Below, piece by piece: positions 25,098 through 34,411 of a stretch of 39,826 bases of DNA (position 1 is the stretch's first letter; every line of letters starts with the position of its first letter). Below the pieces are notes generated by a model. It had not been told where the DNA came from. It saw nothing but the letters and a program-made list of their open reading frames with translations, and searched no databases. The DNA lies in assembly GCA_021413845.1 (NCBI GenBank), contig JAIOPP010000053.1:1-39826 (forward strand). The letters run 5' to 3'. The position numbers were made by a program, and so were the translations under genes. The stretch comes from Planctomycetia bacterium (lineage in GTDB: Bacteria; Planctomycetota; Planctomycetia; Pirellulales; PNKZ01).

Positions 25098-26007
25098 CGC
25101 ACAGCCGAGCGGCTTCCACCAGCGAGGCATACGTGTCGCCGATCGGGATGAATTCTTGGCCGACGTAGCCCGTGTATTTCGTGTCGACGATCGCTCGCAT
25201 GATTCCCGGATAGTTGATCTCTTGGCCGTCGCCGATTTCGTTGCGGCCTGGGTTGCCGGCCGTGTGGTAGTGGCCGATGTATTCGTGATATTTCCGAATA
25301 CGCGTGATGACGTCGCCTTGCATGATCTGCACGTGATAGATGTCGAACAGCACCTTCATGCGCGGCGATCCGACTTGCTTCACGATCTCGATGCTCTGAT
25401 CCATGTCGTCGCAAAAATAGTCGGGATGCCCTTTCATCTCGACATCGACCCGCGAGTTGAGCATCTCGAGGCAGAGGGTCACTTTCTTCTCTTCCGCATA
25501 GCCGACGATCTTCTTCAGGCCCGACACCATGTTCTTCAGAGCGTCGTCGGTCGTGAGGCCGCGGCGCATGCCGGAGAACGTAATGACGCTCGGCACGCCG
25601 TGCGCGGCAGATAAGTCGATCTGGTCGCGCAAGACTTTGATGCACTGCTCATGCTCTTCCGTATGCGCAAAGCCGACCTTGAAGCCGTGGCTCCCGGCGA
25701 TGGCGCACTTGAGCCCGAGCTCCTTCAACAGCGGCCATTCCGTCGCCGGAATCAATTCGATCGACTTATAGCCGAGCTCAAGGCCCATCTTCGCCAGTTG
25801 CGGCACCGTCAGCGGACGATAACACCATGGCACGATCGACTGTTGAATTCGATCGTTCTTGATCCGATAGGTTTCGGCGGCCGGGGCTGCGCTTGGCGCA
25901 GCTAACGCCAGGCCGGCCGCTCCAACGACGGCCGAGCGAATCAGGCGGCGGCGCGGAAACTTCGCGGCCGTGTCGTGAACGGAACGGGCATCGTGATCGT
26001 GCGACAT
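25090..26007 (-). CDS. Tat-exported hydroxypyruvate isomerase-like TIM-barrel protein
   Basis: 305 residues. The N-terminus has a Tat-type signal (PRRRLIRSAVVGAAGLALAAPSAAPA, residues 18-43), so the protein is probably exported folded, with a metal. The fold is AP_endonuclease_2/Hyi-like. CLEMLNSRVD, KVLFDIYHVQ, GHYHTAGNPGRNEIGDGQE and GYVGQEFIP carry the expected metal/catalytic Glu, Asp, His and the GR-x-E substrate segment. Known Hyi enzymes interconvert hydroxypyruvate and tartronate semialdehyde; exported planctomycete homologues have unproved substrates, probably sugars. Overlaps the XRE gene by eight bases. The divergent gene starts 182 bp away. Confidence 0.88.
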   Translation of the reverse strand: MSHDHDARSVHDTAAKFPRRRLIRSAVVGAAGLALAAPSAAPAAETYRIKNDRIQQSIVPWCYRPLTVPQLAKMGLELGYKSIELIPATEWPLLKELGLKCAIAGSHGFKVGFAHTEEHEQCIKVLRDQIDLSAAHGVPSVITFSGMRRGLTTDDALKNMVSGLKKIVGYAEEKKVTLCLEMLNSRVDVEMKGHPDYFCDDMDQSIEIVKQVGSPRMKVLFDIYHVQIMQGDVITRIRKYHEYIGHYHTAGNPGRNEIGDGQEINYPGIMRAIVDTKYTGYVGQEFIPIGDTYASLVEAARLCDV

Positions 26008-26189
26008 ACGGGCAAGGCTCCGCGAGTGAACTGAGAGTGGGCGTGCCTAGCGCGGCGCGTGCTCCTTGCGGTAGCGAGGCCGACGCGAGACAATTTCGTT
26101 GCCGGAACCGATTGAATGCGGCCCGGCTTCGCTAGTTTAATCTTTGCACTCCCTCGCCGCGACCTATCGCCGGAACGAACCGGAATCGC

Positions 26190-27476
26190 ATGAATATCGT
26201 TTGCGTTTGTCTCGATCGACTTCACTGGGGCTATCTCGGTTGCTACGGCAACACGTGGGTCTCGACGCCGGCGTTCAACCGTCTCGCGGCCGAAGGGTTC
26301 GTACTCAATTCCGCTTTTTGCGACACGCCCGATCTGGCCTCGGCGTATGAATCGCTATGGCGCGGTTCGCACATCGCAGAACGAAGCGCCGCCGCCGCAG
26401 TCCTCCGGCCGACGCTCGTCGAACTGGCCCGCGCGGCCGGCTTGCGCACGCTGCTGGTGACCGACGATGCGACGGTCGGCGAACATCCGGCCGGCGCGGC
26501 GTTCGACGACAAAGCGGAGTTCGAACCGGCGGTCGATTGCGAACCCGCCGGCGATGCCGCATCGACGCACCTCGGCCGGCTCTTCACCGAAACGCTCGAA
26601 CGCGCGGCCTCGATACGGCAACCGTTTTTTCTCTGGTTTCATGCCCAAGCGATGAACGGACCGTGGGACGCGCCGACCGAAATGCGCAACGACTACGCCG
26701 ACGAAGACGATCCCGAACCCCCGACGTTCACCTCGGTGCCGCGTCGTGAATTGCCGGCCGACGTCGATCTCGACGAACGCTTCGGGATCTCGCAAGCGTA
26801 CGCCGGTCAGGTAACGCTCGTGGATACTTGCCTCGGCGGGTTGCTCGAACAACTAGAAGAGTCGGGCCTCGACGACGACACGGCGATCGTCGTCTTGGCG
26901 CCGCGCGGCATCGCGCTCGGCGAGCACGGCGCGGTCGGCCCGTTCGACGATCGCTTGCACGGCGAGCTTATTCAAATTCCGTGGCTGATGCGCTTGCCGC
27001 GCGGCCGCGGGAAACTCCAGCGTTCGCACGCGCTGGTGCAGTCGTGCGATCTCTATTGGACGCTCGCCGAGTTGCTGCCAACGCCGAACATCGCAGCCGA
27101 GGATGCGAGCGCTCGTTGGGGGCGAAGCGTTCTGCCGCTCGTCGACGGCACCGCGCGTGAGCTGCGCGACCGAGCGCTGATCGTCGGCGAAACGGAGTCG
27201 GGCATTCGGACCTCGGCCTGGTATCTGCGCTGCCGCAACACACTGTCTGCGGAAACGCCGGTTGAAGAGAACACGGTCGAAGAGCATGCGGCCGAAGAGC
27301 ATACCGACGAGCTTTACACCAAGCCCGATGATATTTGGGAAACGAACGACGTGGCGTCTCGCTGCCCGGAGATCGTCGAGCAACTGCGCGTCGTCGCGCA
27401 GCAAACGCTCGCGGCGATGCAAACTTCGGCTTCGCCGCCGGCGTTGGAAGAAGTGCTAGCGGAAGGTTGGGAGTAA
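26190..27476 (+). CDS. Sulfatase-fold protein without sulfatase catalytic residues
   Basis: 428 residues from the ATG at 26190, with no signal peptide. Alkaline-phosphatase superfamily layout: MNIVCVCLDRLHWGYLGCYGN, STPAFNRLAAEGFVLNSAFC, then FFLWFHAQAMNGPWDAP, VTLVDTCLGGLLEQLEESGLDDDTAIVVLA and RGIALGEHGAVGPFDDRLHGELIQIPWLMRLP. The sulfatase nucleophile signature C-x-P-S-R-x-S-L-x-T-G aligns with L49-A-S-A-Y-E-S-L-W-R-G, so Cys/Ser, Pro and Arg are lost. The SDHG metal ligands read APRG (about 235-239). The C-terminal half is low in motif content with a Glu-rich stretch (EENTVEEHAAEEH). It may be a pseudoenzyme or act on another substrate. Closest assignment is sulfatase-like; activity is doubtful. 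Confidence 0.8.
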   Translation: MNIVCVCLDRLHWGYLGCYGNTWVSTPAFNRLAAEGFVLNSAFCDTPDLASAYESLWRGSHIAERSAAAAVLRPTLVELARAAGLRTLLVTDDATVGEHPAGAAFDDKAEFEPAVDCEPAGDAASTHLGRLFTETLERAASIRQPFFLWFHAQAMNGPWDAPTEMRNDYADEDDPEPPTFTSVPRRELPADVDLDERFGISQAYAGQVTLVDTCLGGLLEQLEESGLDDDTAIVVLAPRGIALGEHGAVGPFDDRLHGELIQIPWLMRLPRGRGKLQRSHALVQSCDLYWTLAELLPTPNIAAEDASARWGRSVLPLVDGTARELRDRALIVGETESGIRTSAWYLRCRNTLSAETPVEENTVEEHAAEEHTDELYTKPDDIWETNDVASRCPEIVEQLRVVAQQTLAAMQTSASPPALEEVLAEGWE

Positions 27477-27666
27477 CGCTTCGCCTGCACACCGCAAATT
27501 CGCGGCAATGCGCAGCCCGACGGAGTGAGAACTTTCGCGACTTGCGTGCTGCCGGCAGTTCAAGGTGCCATAGGGTTCGGCGTGCCGGCGAACTATACTC
27601 TCTCGATGCGTTCGGTCGTCATGGAGGCCGCCGAACGTCGTACGCTCGAATCATGGCACCCTCGGC

Positions 27667-30600
27667 ATGCTCGGACACGGACGTCCGCCCACGGCGACGC
27701 TGATCGGAATCGCTCGCGCATCGATAGCCTTAGGGCTTCTTTGCGGCTTGGCGAATCTGCGCACGCACGGCGCGCCACCCCCTGCCGAGCCGCCCGCGCC
27801 TAGTGCCTCGACCACGAACGCCGTTGCCGCGCCTGCCGCACCGAAGGCGGCGAGCGTCGTCTCGCTGAACTTGCGTTTCGAATGGGGCGGCGGCACCGCG
27901 CAGCCGTATGCCGGAACGATCGAGATGGTCGACGGCAAGGTCTCTCACCCTCACGTGCTTGGGCTCGAAGTCGATGAACCGGGCTCGATGTACATCGAAG
28001 ATGAGCGACTGAAGATCGAGCCGCGCGCCGATCGCGTTTACGACGGCGTCGACGTCACCATTGCCGGGCCCGCCGACGGCAAACTGCTCGTCACGTTGCA
28101 ATGCGGAGCCGATCGCAATGCCGCGCCGGTGCGCGTCGAAGTGCCGCTCCTCTCGATCTTGCACGACACGTTTCATGCCCCGCTGAACGATGGCGGAGGG
28201 AATCGGATTTCGGTGCGCCGCGCGCCGGGAGATCGGTTACGCGTCCGCTATGTTTATAACGCTTTGATCTTCAAGCCGGGTGAGTTGATGCAGGTCGAGC
28301 TGCAGCCGCATCTGCTCGGCTTGGCGCCGGCCGCGCAGCTGCGTCTCACGGCATCGTTGCAACCGGCTCGACAAGCGAAGTCGCTCTGGTCCGATTCGAT
28401 CGACGTGACGGCACCGTTGAACGACGGCGATTGGAATCGCATTCCGCTGTCGCTTCGCCTGCCCGACGCGGAAGGGGTTTACGACGTCGTTTTAGAACTC
28501 CAGCAACCGAGCCTGACGACGCGCCTCAATCTCACCGCGCCGATCGAACGCCGCCGCATTCAGTTCGTCGTCTTGTCGCCGCAGCCCGCGGCTAGGCCGC
28601 AGCACGGCGAAGCCCCTCAGCCGAGCGTGCTCATGGAGATCGATCCGGCGAGCCCCGGCTGGTGGGATCGAACGAAAGCCCTCACGGCGACGACGATTCC
28701 GAGCCTCAAGCGAGGGCCGTTGGGCAATTGCAAACCTGCGCTCCGTCGTTCGGCGACGGGCACCTACACCGAGCTACCGCCGTCGAAGAAGATCGAGCCG
28801 AGCGACTCGAAGGCTTGGTACGAATCGCATCTGAACCTCGCGTGGCAAGCGTATCCGATCCCGGTCGCTCAGCCCGGCCAGCCGCACATCCTGGAGATCG
28901 AGTACCCTTCTGACGTCGCGCAATCGCTCGGCATCAGCTTGGTCGAGCCGAATGCGGCAGGCGCGGTCACGCCGATCGGGGTCGACTCCGGCCTGTTCCT
29001 CGACGAAGGGGATGTCGAACGAGTCGAACGTAAGTTGACGCGCCGCATCGTCGTTTGGCCGCAAACCGCGACGCCGCTCATCGTCGTGATGAATCGCCGG
29101 CGCGACGCTCCGGCCGTGTACGGCAAGCTGCGGCTCTTGGGTTCGCGCGCGCCGTCGATCGTGGCGCTACCGTGGGGAGCGCGCGAGGCGGCGTCGCTGC
29201 CGCATGCGCACCTGCCCGAAGCCCGAGCCGACGGCCGGCTGCTGGCCGCGTACTACGATCGGCCGTTGTTTCCCGAAAACTTCTCGAGCGGGCCGACGCT
29301 CGATGGCGCGGGCGGCGAATCGGCCCGTTGCCTCGACGATTGGGTGACGTTCTACGAAGGGTCGCGCCGGCTCGTCGAATACCTCACGTATGTCGGCTAC
29401 AACGGCGCGATGATCACGGCCGCAGCCGATGGGAGCGCGATCTACCCGAGCCGACATTTCGAATCGACCCCTCGCTACGACGACGGGATCTTCTTCGCCG
29501 ACGGACAAGATCCGACGCGCAAGGATGTGCTCGAGCTGTTGATGCGGATGTTCGACCGCGAGGGCTTGCGGCTGATTCCGGCAGTGCAGTTCGCTTCGCG
29601 ACTGCCGCAGCTCGAAGCGGTGCGCCGCGACGGTCTGCGCACGCTCGGCGTCGACCCGCTCCGTCCGCAACGGGCCGCGCCGCGCACGATGGACGTCGCG
29701 AAGTCGCCGTACGATCCGTTAAAGCCGCGCGTCGAACAAGAAATGACCGCGATCTTGGCCGAGTTGAATCAACGCTACGGCACGCACTCTTCGTTCGCGG
29801 GGGTCGCGATCCAACTCTCTCCGGATGGCTATACGCAACACTTCGGCAGCGATTGGGGAGCCGATTCGGATACGCTACGAAGTTTCGCGCAAGAGACGAA
29901 CTTGAACTTGCCTGCGAATCTTTCCGCCCGCGATTTGGCCGTCGCCGTCGTCGACGACCATCGCACGGCGTGGCTTGCTTGGCGCGCGGAGAAGGTCGCT
30001 CGGTTATACGGCCGACTGCATGCCGCGATCGCGAAGGAAAGCTCGCGGCGATTGTATCTCGTCGCGGCGCATGCTTGGGAGAGCCGCGATGCGCAGGCCC
30101 GGCTTCAGCCGACGCTCGGCACTCCGATCGTTCCCGAACAAGCGCTGCTCGAGTCGGGTCTCGATCCCGTTCGCTTGAGCAAAGTTCCGGGCGTCGTGTG
30201 GATGCGCTCCTATGTGTCGAAGCCGGTCGACGCGCTGGTCGACCAAGGGGCGATGCTTGAACTCAATCGTTCCGAGGCGATGGACAAAGTTGCGGCCGAG
30301 CAGCCTTGGCCGACCAGCCTGATCTTCTACGAGCCGCAATCGGCGCGGCTCGACTCGCTCGAAAAGCAAAGCCCGTATCAGCCGATCGCGGCCCGCTTCT
30401 TCACGCATGCGCTTCCGGGTGCCGGGAAGCAACGGCGCGCGATGGTGCATCAACTGGCCGCGCTCGACACTGCGGCATCGTTTCAAGGAGGCTGGCTCCT
30501 GCCGCTCGGCGAAGAAGACGACATGCGCAAGCTTGCCGGAGTCTTGCGAGCGCTGCCGGCCGAGAAGTTCGCGACCGTGCCGAGCGGTCGGACGTTCGTC

Positions 30601-31785
30601 ACGATTCGCACCCTGACGCGCGACGATCGAACCTATTACTACCTCGTCAACGATGCCCCTTGGCCGGCGACCGTCACGCTCGACATGACCGCTTCGCCCA
30701 ATACTGTTTGGCGCGGCTTCGGCTCGGGTGCCGCGCAGACCGGTTGGATTTCCGACGATACCGGTCGCAAATGGCAAGCGAAGTTGGAACCCTACGACGT
30801 CGTCGGCGGAATGTTCTTAGAGCCGAACGTCGCGGCGTCGCAGCCTCGGATCGAGGTCGCTGACGAAGTCTCCGAGATGTTGACGAAGCGTATTCGCGAT
30901 CTTTGGCTGCACACCGCGAACATCCAGCGGGCGTCGTCGTTCGTAAGAATCGTGAACCCGGGCTTCGAGCCGACCGTGGCGAAAGCCATGCCTTCCGCCC
31001 CTCCGACCGCGCCCGCGACCGGTTGGCGGCATGTCGCGGGAGACGGCGGCTTGAAGATCGAAACCGTGCGGCAACGAAGCGGCGTGCAATGCGCGCTGTT
31101 CGTCAGCGGCGAGTCGGGGGGCGCGATCCAGAGCGATCCGATCACGGTCGGCCCGAGCGGCCGCGTGGCGCTATCGGTGTGGTTGCGCAAAGCATCGACG
31201 GAGCAACCGCGACTTCGCTTGGCCTTCGAAGGGCGCTTGATCGGCAGCGAAGAAGTGCAATCGTTCTATCGTTTCGCGTCCGTCGGCGGCGGACCGAACG
31301 CCGCGCCGCTCGACCATGAATGGCGCCAGTTTCTCTTTCAAGTCCACGACCTGCCGACGACCGGCTTGGCCGACTTACGCATCAGGTTCGAGCTTTCCGG
31401 GCCCGGCGAAGTGCTGCTCGACGACGTCGCCGTGACCGATCTCGACTTCACGGACGCCGAACGATTGGAACTCTCGAAGGTAATCACGCTCGCGGAGTTC
31501 AAGCTGCAGAAGGGGGAGATCGGCGAGTGTGCCCGCTTGCTCGACGGCTATTGGCCGCGCTTCTTGCGAGCCTATGTTCCCACCGCGGCGACGGACGGCT
31601 CGAAGCTCGTCGGCGACGGGAGCGGCACCGGCGAGCAGACCGGTGTGCCGAGCTATCCGCAAACGAACTCCGGCGGCGAAGTGCCGCTCACGGCGCGCGC
31701 TCCGGCACCGGCTGCGCCTGCCGCGGAACCTGCGCCGGGCATTCGCGACCGGATGCGGCGGTTCGTGCCCGACTGGTTGCGCTAG
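27667..31785 (+). CDS. Large secreted protein with a glycosidase-like TIM barrel and C-terminal beta-sandwich
   Basis: 1372 residues from the ATG at 27667. A signal peptide (TLIGIARASIALGLLCGLANL) with cleavage near HGA is followed by Pro/Ala. Residues 50-500 are beta-rich. The middle (about 510-960) resembles the GHL10/family 10-like glycosidase group: LVEYLTYVGYNGAMITAAADGSAIYPS, LLMRMFDREGLRLIPAVQF, FAGVAIQLSPDGY and a later WMRSYVSKP. A sandwich of the carbohydrate-binding kind follows from about 1090 (RIVNPGFEP, GWRHVAGDGGLKI, VALSVWLRKAST). The extreme C-terminus is Pro/Ala-rich and then RDRMRRFVPDWLR. No catalytic acid pair was assigned with certainty. Ends just before the HIT gene, convergent. 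Confidence 0.8.
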   Translation: MLGHGRPPTATLIGIARASIALGLLCGLANLRTHGAPPPAEPPAPSASTTNAVAAPAAPKAASVVSLNLRFEWGGGTAQPYAGTIEMVDGKVSHPHVLGLEVDEPGSMYIEDERLKIEPRADRVYDGVDVTIAGPADGKLLVTLQCGADRNAAPVRVEVPLLSILHDTFHAPLNDGGGNRISVRRAPGDRLRVRYVYNALIFKPGELMQVELQPHLLGLAPAAQLRLTASLQPARQAKSLWSDSIDVTAPLNDGDWNRIPLSLRLPDAEGVYDVVLELQQPSLTTRLNLTAPIERRRIQFVVLSPQPAARPQHGEAPQPSVLMEIDPASPGWWDRTKALTATTIPSLKRGPLGNCKPALRRSATGTYTELPPSKKIEPSDSKAWYESHLNLAWQAYPIPVAQPGQPHILEIEYPSDVAQSLGISLVEPNAAGAVTPIGVDSGLFLDEGDVERVERKLTRRIVVWPQTATPLIVVMNRRRDAPAVYGKLRLLGSRAPSIVALPWGAREAASLPHAHLPEARADGRLLAAYYDRPLFPENFSSGPTLDGAGGESARCLDDWVTFYEGSRRLVEYLTYVGYNGAMITAAADGSAIYPSRHFESTPRYDDGIFFADGQDPTRKDVLELLMRMFDREGLRLIPAVQFASRLPQLEAVRRDGLRTLGVDPLRPQRAAPRTMDVAKSPYDPLKPRVEQEMTAILAELNQRYGTHSSFAGVAIQLSPDGYTQHFGSDWGADSDTLRSFAQETNLNLPANLSARDLAVAVVDDHRTAWLAWRAEKVARLYGRLHAAIAKESSRRLYLVAAHAWESRDAQARLQPTLGTPIVPEQALLESGLDPVRLSKVPGVVWMRSYVSKPVDALVDQGAMLELNRSEAMDKVAAEQPWPTSLIFYEPQSARLDSLEKQSPYQPIAARFFTHALPGAGKQRRAMVHQLAALDTAASFQGGWLLPLGEEDDMRKLAGVLRALPAEKFATVPSGRTFVTIRTLTRDDRTYYYLVNDAPWPATVTLDMTASPNTVWRGFGSGAAQTGWISDDTGRKWQAKLEPYDVVGGMFLEPNVAASQPRIEVADEVSEMLTKRIRDLWLHTANIQRASSFVRIVNPGFEPTVAKAMPSAPPTAPATGWRHVAGDGGLKIETVRQRSGVQCALFVSGESGGAIQSDPITVGPSGRVALSVWLRKASTEQPRLRLAFEGRLIGSEEVQSFYRFASVGGGPNAAPLDHEWRQFLFQVHDLPTTGLADLRIRFELSGPGEVLLDDVAVTDLDFTDAERLELSKVITLAEFKLQKGEIGECARLLDGYWPRFLRAYVPTAATDGSKLVGDGSGTGEQTGVPSYPQTNSGGEVPLTARAPAPAAPAAEPAPGIRDRMRRFVPDWLR

Positions 31786-31802
31786 GTCGCGGCGCTCGAG
31801 GC

Positions 31803-32147
31803 TTAGCCGGGAGGCCAGTGCAGCGCGCGGCCGCCGAGCAGATGGAAGTGCAGATAGTCGACCGTCTGCCCGCCGTCGGGCCCGCTATTGCAGACGACAC
31901 GGTAGCCGTCGGCCAATTGCAGTTCCGAGGCCAGGTTGCGGATCACGATCGCGATGTGGCCGACGAGCGCCGTGTCGTCGTCGGCGAGATCGGCCCAAGA
32001 GCGAATCTTCTTCTTCGGGATCACGAGCAGATGCACGGGGGCTTGCGGCGCGATATCGCGGAAGGCGAGGCAGCGATCGTCTTCGAAGACGATCTCGGCC
32101 GGAATTTCGCGAGCGATGATGCGCTCGAAGATCGTCTTGGTCGACAC
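31803..32147 (-). CDS. HIT family (HINT-like) hydrolase
   Basis: 114 residues: TIFERIIAREIPAEIVFEDDRCLAFRDIAPQAPVHLLVIPKK, SGPDGGQTV and LLGGRALHWPPG are diagnostic of HINT-type nucleotide hydrolases, which cleave adenosine 5'-phosphoramidates. The histidine triad normally reads H-x-H-x-H; here it is Y98-L-H100-F-H102. The first His is Tyr, while the second (the nucleophile in the family) and third remain. So it may still be active. Cytoplasmic. The upstream Trm112-like gene ends 12 bp before the ATG, forming a probable two-gene operon. The convergent giant secreted protein ends 17 bp away. Confidence 0.94.
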   Translation of the reverse strand: MSTKTIFERIIAREIPAEIVFEDDRCLAFRDIAPQAPVHLLVIPKKKIRSWADLADDDTALVGHIAIVIRNLASELQLADGYRVVCNSGPDGGQTVDYLHFHLLGGRALHWPPG

Positions 32148-32159
32148 GCGCGGTGTTCC

Positions 32160-32408
32160 TTAGTTCAGCGGAATTCCTTCGTCGATCAACAAGATCGGAA
32201 TCTGGTCGACGATCGGATATAGGAGCTTGCCGTCGGCTCGGATGAGCCCTTCATCGAAGGAGCGCGTCACGACCTCGCCCCCCCGGTTCCGCAGCGTTCC
32301 GGCCGTGATCGCGGCGCCGAGCAGCGCAATCGTCGCGGCATCGGCCGGGTGGAGGGCCGACCGATCCTCGGGACAACGCAACATCTTCAAGAATTCAGGG
32401 CTGATCAT
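32160..32408 (-). CDS. Trm112-like (UPF0434) small protein
   Basis: 82 residues from the ATG at 32406-32408; a longer frame to 32462 adds 18 less likely residues. MISPEFLKMLRCPEDRSALH and GLIRADGKLLYPIVDQIPILLIDEGIPLN match the Trm112/YcaR pattern, a small zinc-ribbon-like fold that in eukaryotes and archaea activates methyltransferases. Only one Cys remains (Cys12; CPED where many have CPxC), so zinc binding is unlikely. An insert of about 25 residues lies between the two motifs. Lies 12 bp before the HIT gene. Confidence 0.85.
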   Translation of the reverse strand: MISPEFLKMLRCPEDRSALHPADAATIALLGAAITAGTLRNRGGEVVTRSFDEGLIRADGKLLYPIVDQIPILLIDEGIPLN

Positions 32409-32537
32409 CGACTCATCGCCAAGACACGCACGGATGAATGCGAATCGTCGATCGCGACCCAACGCAACCGGCCGAAACGCCGACGTGAATCATAATCAAC
32501 GCCGCCCGTCTGCGACAGGGTTTCGCCGCCGGCCGGA

Positions 32538-32864
32538 CTATTCCGGCTTCGGCAGCGTCGTCAGTCCGTCGGGCTTCGACGTGCGGCGACGACGGCGCGG
32601 CACCTTCGTGTTGATCCATTCCTTCGTCAGCGTCTCGAACACCTCGGGCGTCTCATAGCGCACGAAGCCTTTGCCGTCGGGAATCGGGCCGATCAGGCCG
32701 TGGAAAAGCGGCAGGCCGCGCAGATTGAGATCGGTGCTGCAATCGTCGATGCCGACTTGCGTATGCGATTTCTCCAGCGAATCGATCCGGAGATACTCGC
32801 GGGTTTGAATCTCACCATCGGTCCCTCGGGTGAGAACGCGGAACACGAACTTATCATGCGACAT
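32538..32864 (-). CDS. Hypothetical protein
   Basis: 108 residues from the ATG at 32862-32864. MSHDKFVFRVLTRGTDGEIQTREYLRIDSLEKSHTQ starts a compact beta-rich domain with HGLIGPIPDGKGFVRYETPEVFETL. The tail is basic (KVPRRRRRTSKPDG). No signal peptide, transmembrane helix or cofactor motif. I do not recognise a family. It is 129 bp upstream of the Trm112-like gene on the same strand and 266 bp from the divergent amidohydrolase gene. Confidence 0.65.
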   Translation of the reverse strand: MSHDKFVFRVLTRGTDGEIQTREYLRIDSLEKSHTQVGIDDCSTDLNLRGLPLFHGLIGPIPDGKGFVRYETPEVFETLTKEWINTKVPRRRRRTSKPDGLTTLPKPE

Positions 32865-33130
32865 GCCGAAAACTCCTGGGGAAGGGGAGCGCGAGGGAGA
32901 CCGTCTCGCGCTTCGGGGCTAAGCAGTTATCGGCCCGATGCCGGCATCGCTCGAAACGGTTTTCGCCGGCCCGCATGTTTGCGCAATCCGCATAAATCGT
33001 CATGGGCCGCGCTTCGCAACTGCGCGCCATAACTGATCGGCCGGCTTCCGAACCTGCCGAAAGGTCGGGTCGTGCAGGCTGTCGGCCTTCTGCGTAGAAT
33101 GCTGGAAAACCCTTCTCTTCGAGCTGCTTC

Positions 33131-34411
33131 ATGCGACGATCCGTACGATTTTCGACCTGCTTGCTTCGCGCCGCGCATCGCATGGCCCCCTCCCTAATCG
33201 GTGCGATCGTACTGGTTGGTAGCGCGGCTACGCCCGCACCGGCACAACAGTCGGCACCGCCGAAGACGACGAAGGATGCAAACGCCGCACCGTTGTCGGA
33301 CGGCAAAGACGGTCGCGATCTTGCGCTGGAGAACTTCCGGCCGAAGTCGACGCTCGTCGTGCCGGAGCATCATCTGAAGCACGCGAAGTTTCCCGTGGTC
33401 GACGTGCATGTGCATCCGAAGATCCGGCTGCATCACTCGCCGGACGCGCTCGACACGTTCGTGAAGACGATGGATGCGCAGCGGATCGCGGTGTGCGTGA
33501 GCCTCGACGGCGGGCTCGGGGCGGCGTTAGAGGAACATTCGAAATACGTCTGGACGAAGCACCGCGACCGGTTCGTGATCTTCTCGAACATCGATTGGCG
33601 CGGCGACGGCACCCCCGCCGACTACGCCACTTGGGACTGCCACCGGCCCGACTTCGGTCGCCGCATGGCCGCGGCATTGGCTGCCGCGAAGGAGGCCGGC
33701 GTGAGCGGGTTGAAGGTGTTCAAAGATCTCGGACTCGTTTACAAAAACCCCGACGGCTCGTTCATCAAGCTCGACGATCCGCGCTGGGATCCGATCTGGG
33801 AAGCGTGCGGCAAACTCGGCCTGCCGGTGATCATTCATAGCGGCGATCCGCCGGCGTTCTTTCAGCCGATCGACGCGCGCAACGAGCGGTGGGAAGAGTT
33901 GCATCGGCATCCGGAATGGAGCTTCTACGGGCCGCAATTCCCGCAGCGCGAGGAACTTTTGGCGGCGTTCGTGCGCGTCGTCGAGCGGCATCCGCAGACG
34001 ACGTTCATCGGCGCACATGTGGCCGGCAACTCGGAAGATCTTGCGACGGCCGGCGCGTGGCTCGACAAGTATCCGAACTTGGTCGTCGAGATCGCTTCGC
34101 GCACTTCGGAACTCGGTCGGCAGCCGTATACGTCGCGGAAGTTCTTCCTCAAGTATGCCGATCGCATTCTCTTCGGCACCGACGGCCCGCGCGTGCCCGA
34201 GCGGTTGTATCCGTATTGGCGGTTCTTAGAGACCGACGACGAATACTTCGCCTACGCCGAGAACCCGTTCCCGCCGCAAGGGTTTTGGAACATCTACGGA
34301 ATCTTCCTACCCGACGAAGTGCTTAAGAAGGTCTACCACGAGAACGCGGCGCGGATCATTCCGGGCGTGAAGGAAAAGCTCACAAAGTGGGAAATGATAA
34401 ATGCTAAATGA
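33131..34411 (+). CDS. Secreted amidohydrolase family protein
   Basis: 426 residues from the ATG at 33131 (an ATG at 33182 would also leave a signal peptide). Hydrophobic signal SLIGAIVLVGSAATPAPAQQ ends near residue 40. The metal-dependent amidohydrolase-2 barrel shows VVDVHVHP (His93 and His95), LKVFKDLG, PVIIHSGDPPAFF, FIGAHVAGN and RILFGTDGPR, giving the His, His, His and Asp ligands of the family. Relatives include decarboxylases and lactonases; substrate unknown. The last residues MINAK and the TGA stop (34409-34411) come from the heptamer palindrome. The convergent CinA/NadD gene ends 46 bp away across the palindrome. Confidence 0.88.
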   Translation: MRRSVRFSTCLLRAAHRMAPSLIGAIVLVGSAATPAPAQQSAPPKTTKDANAAPLSDGKDGRDLALENFRPKSTLVVPEHHLKHAKFPVVDVHVHPKIRLHHSPDALDTFVKTMDAQRIAVCVSLDGGLGAALEEHSKYVWTKHRDRFVIFSNIDWRGDGTPADYATWDCHRPDFGRRMAAALAAAKEAGVSGLKVFKDLGLVYKNPDGSFIKLDDPRWDPIWEACGKLGLPVIIHSGDPPAFFQPIDARNERWEELHRHPEWSFYGPQFPQREELLAAFVRVVERHPQTTFIGAHVAGNSEDLATAGAWLDKYPNLVVEIASRTSELGRQPYTSRKFFLKYADRILFGTDGPRVPERLYPYWRFLETDDEYFAYAENPFPPQGFWNIYGIFLPDEVLKKVYHENAARIIPGVKEKLTKWEMINAK

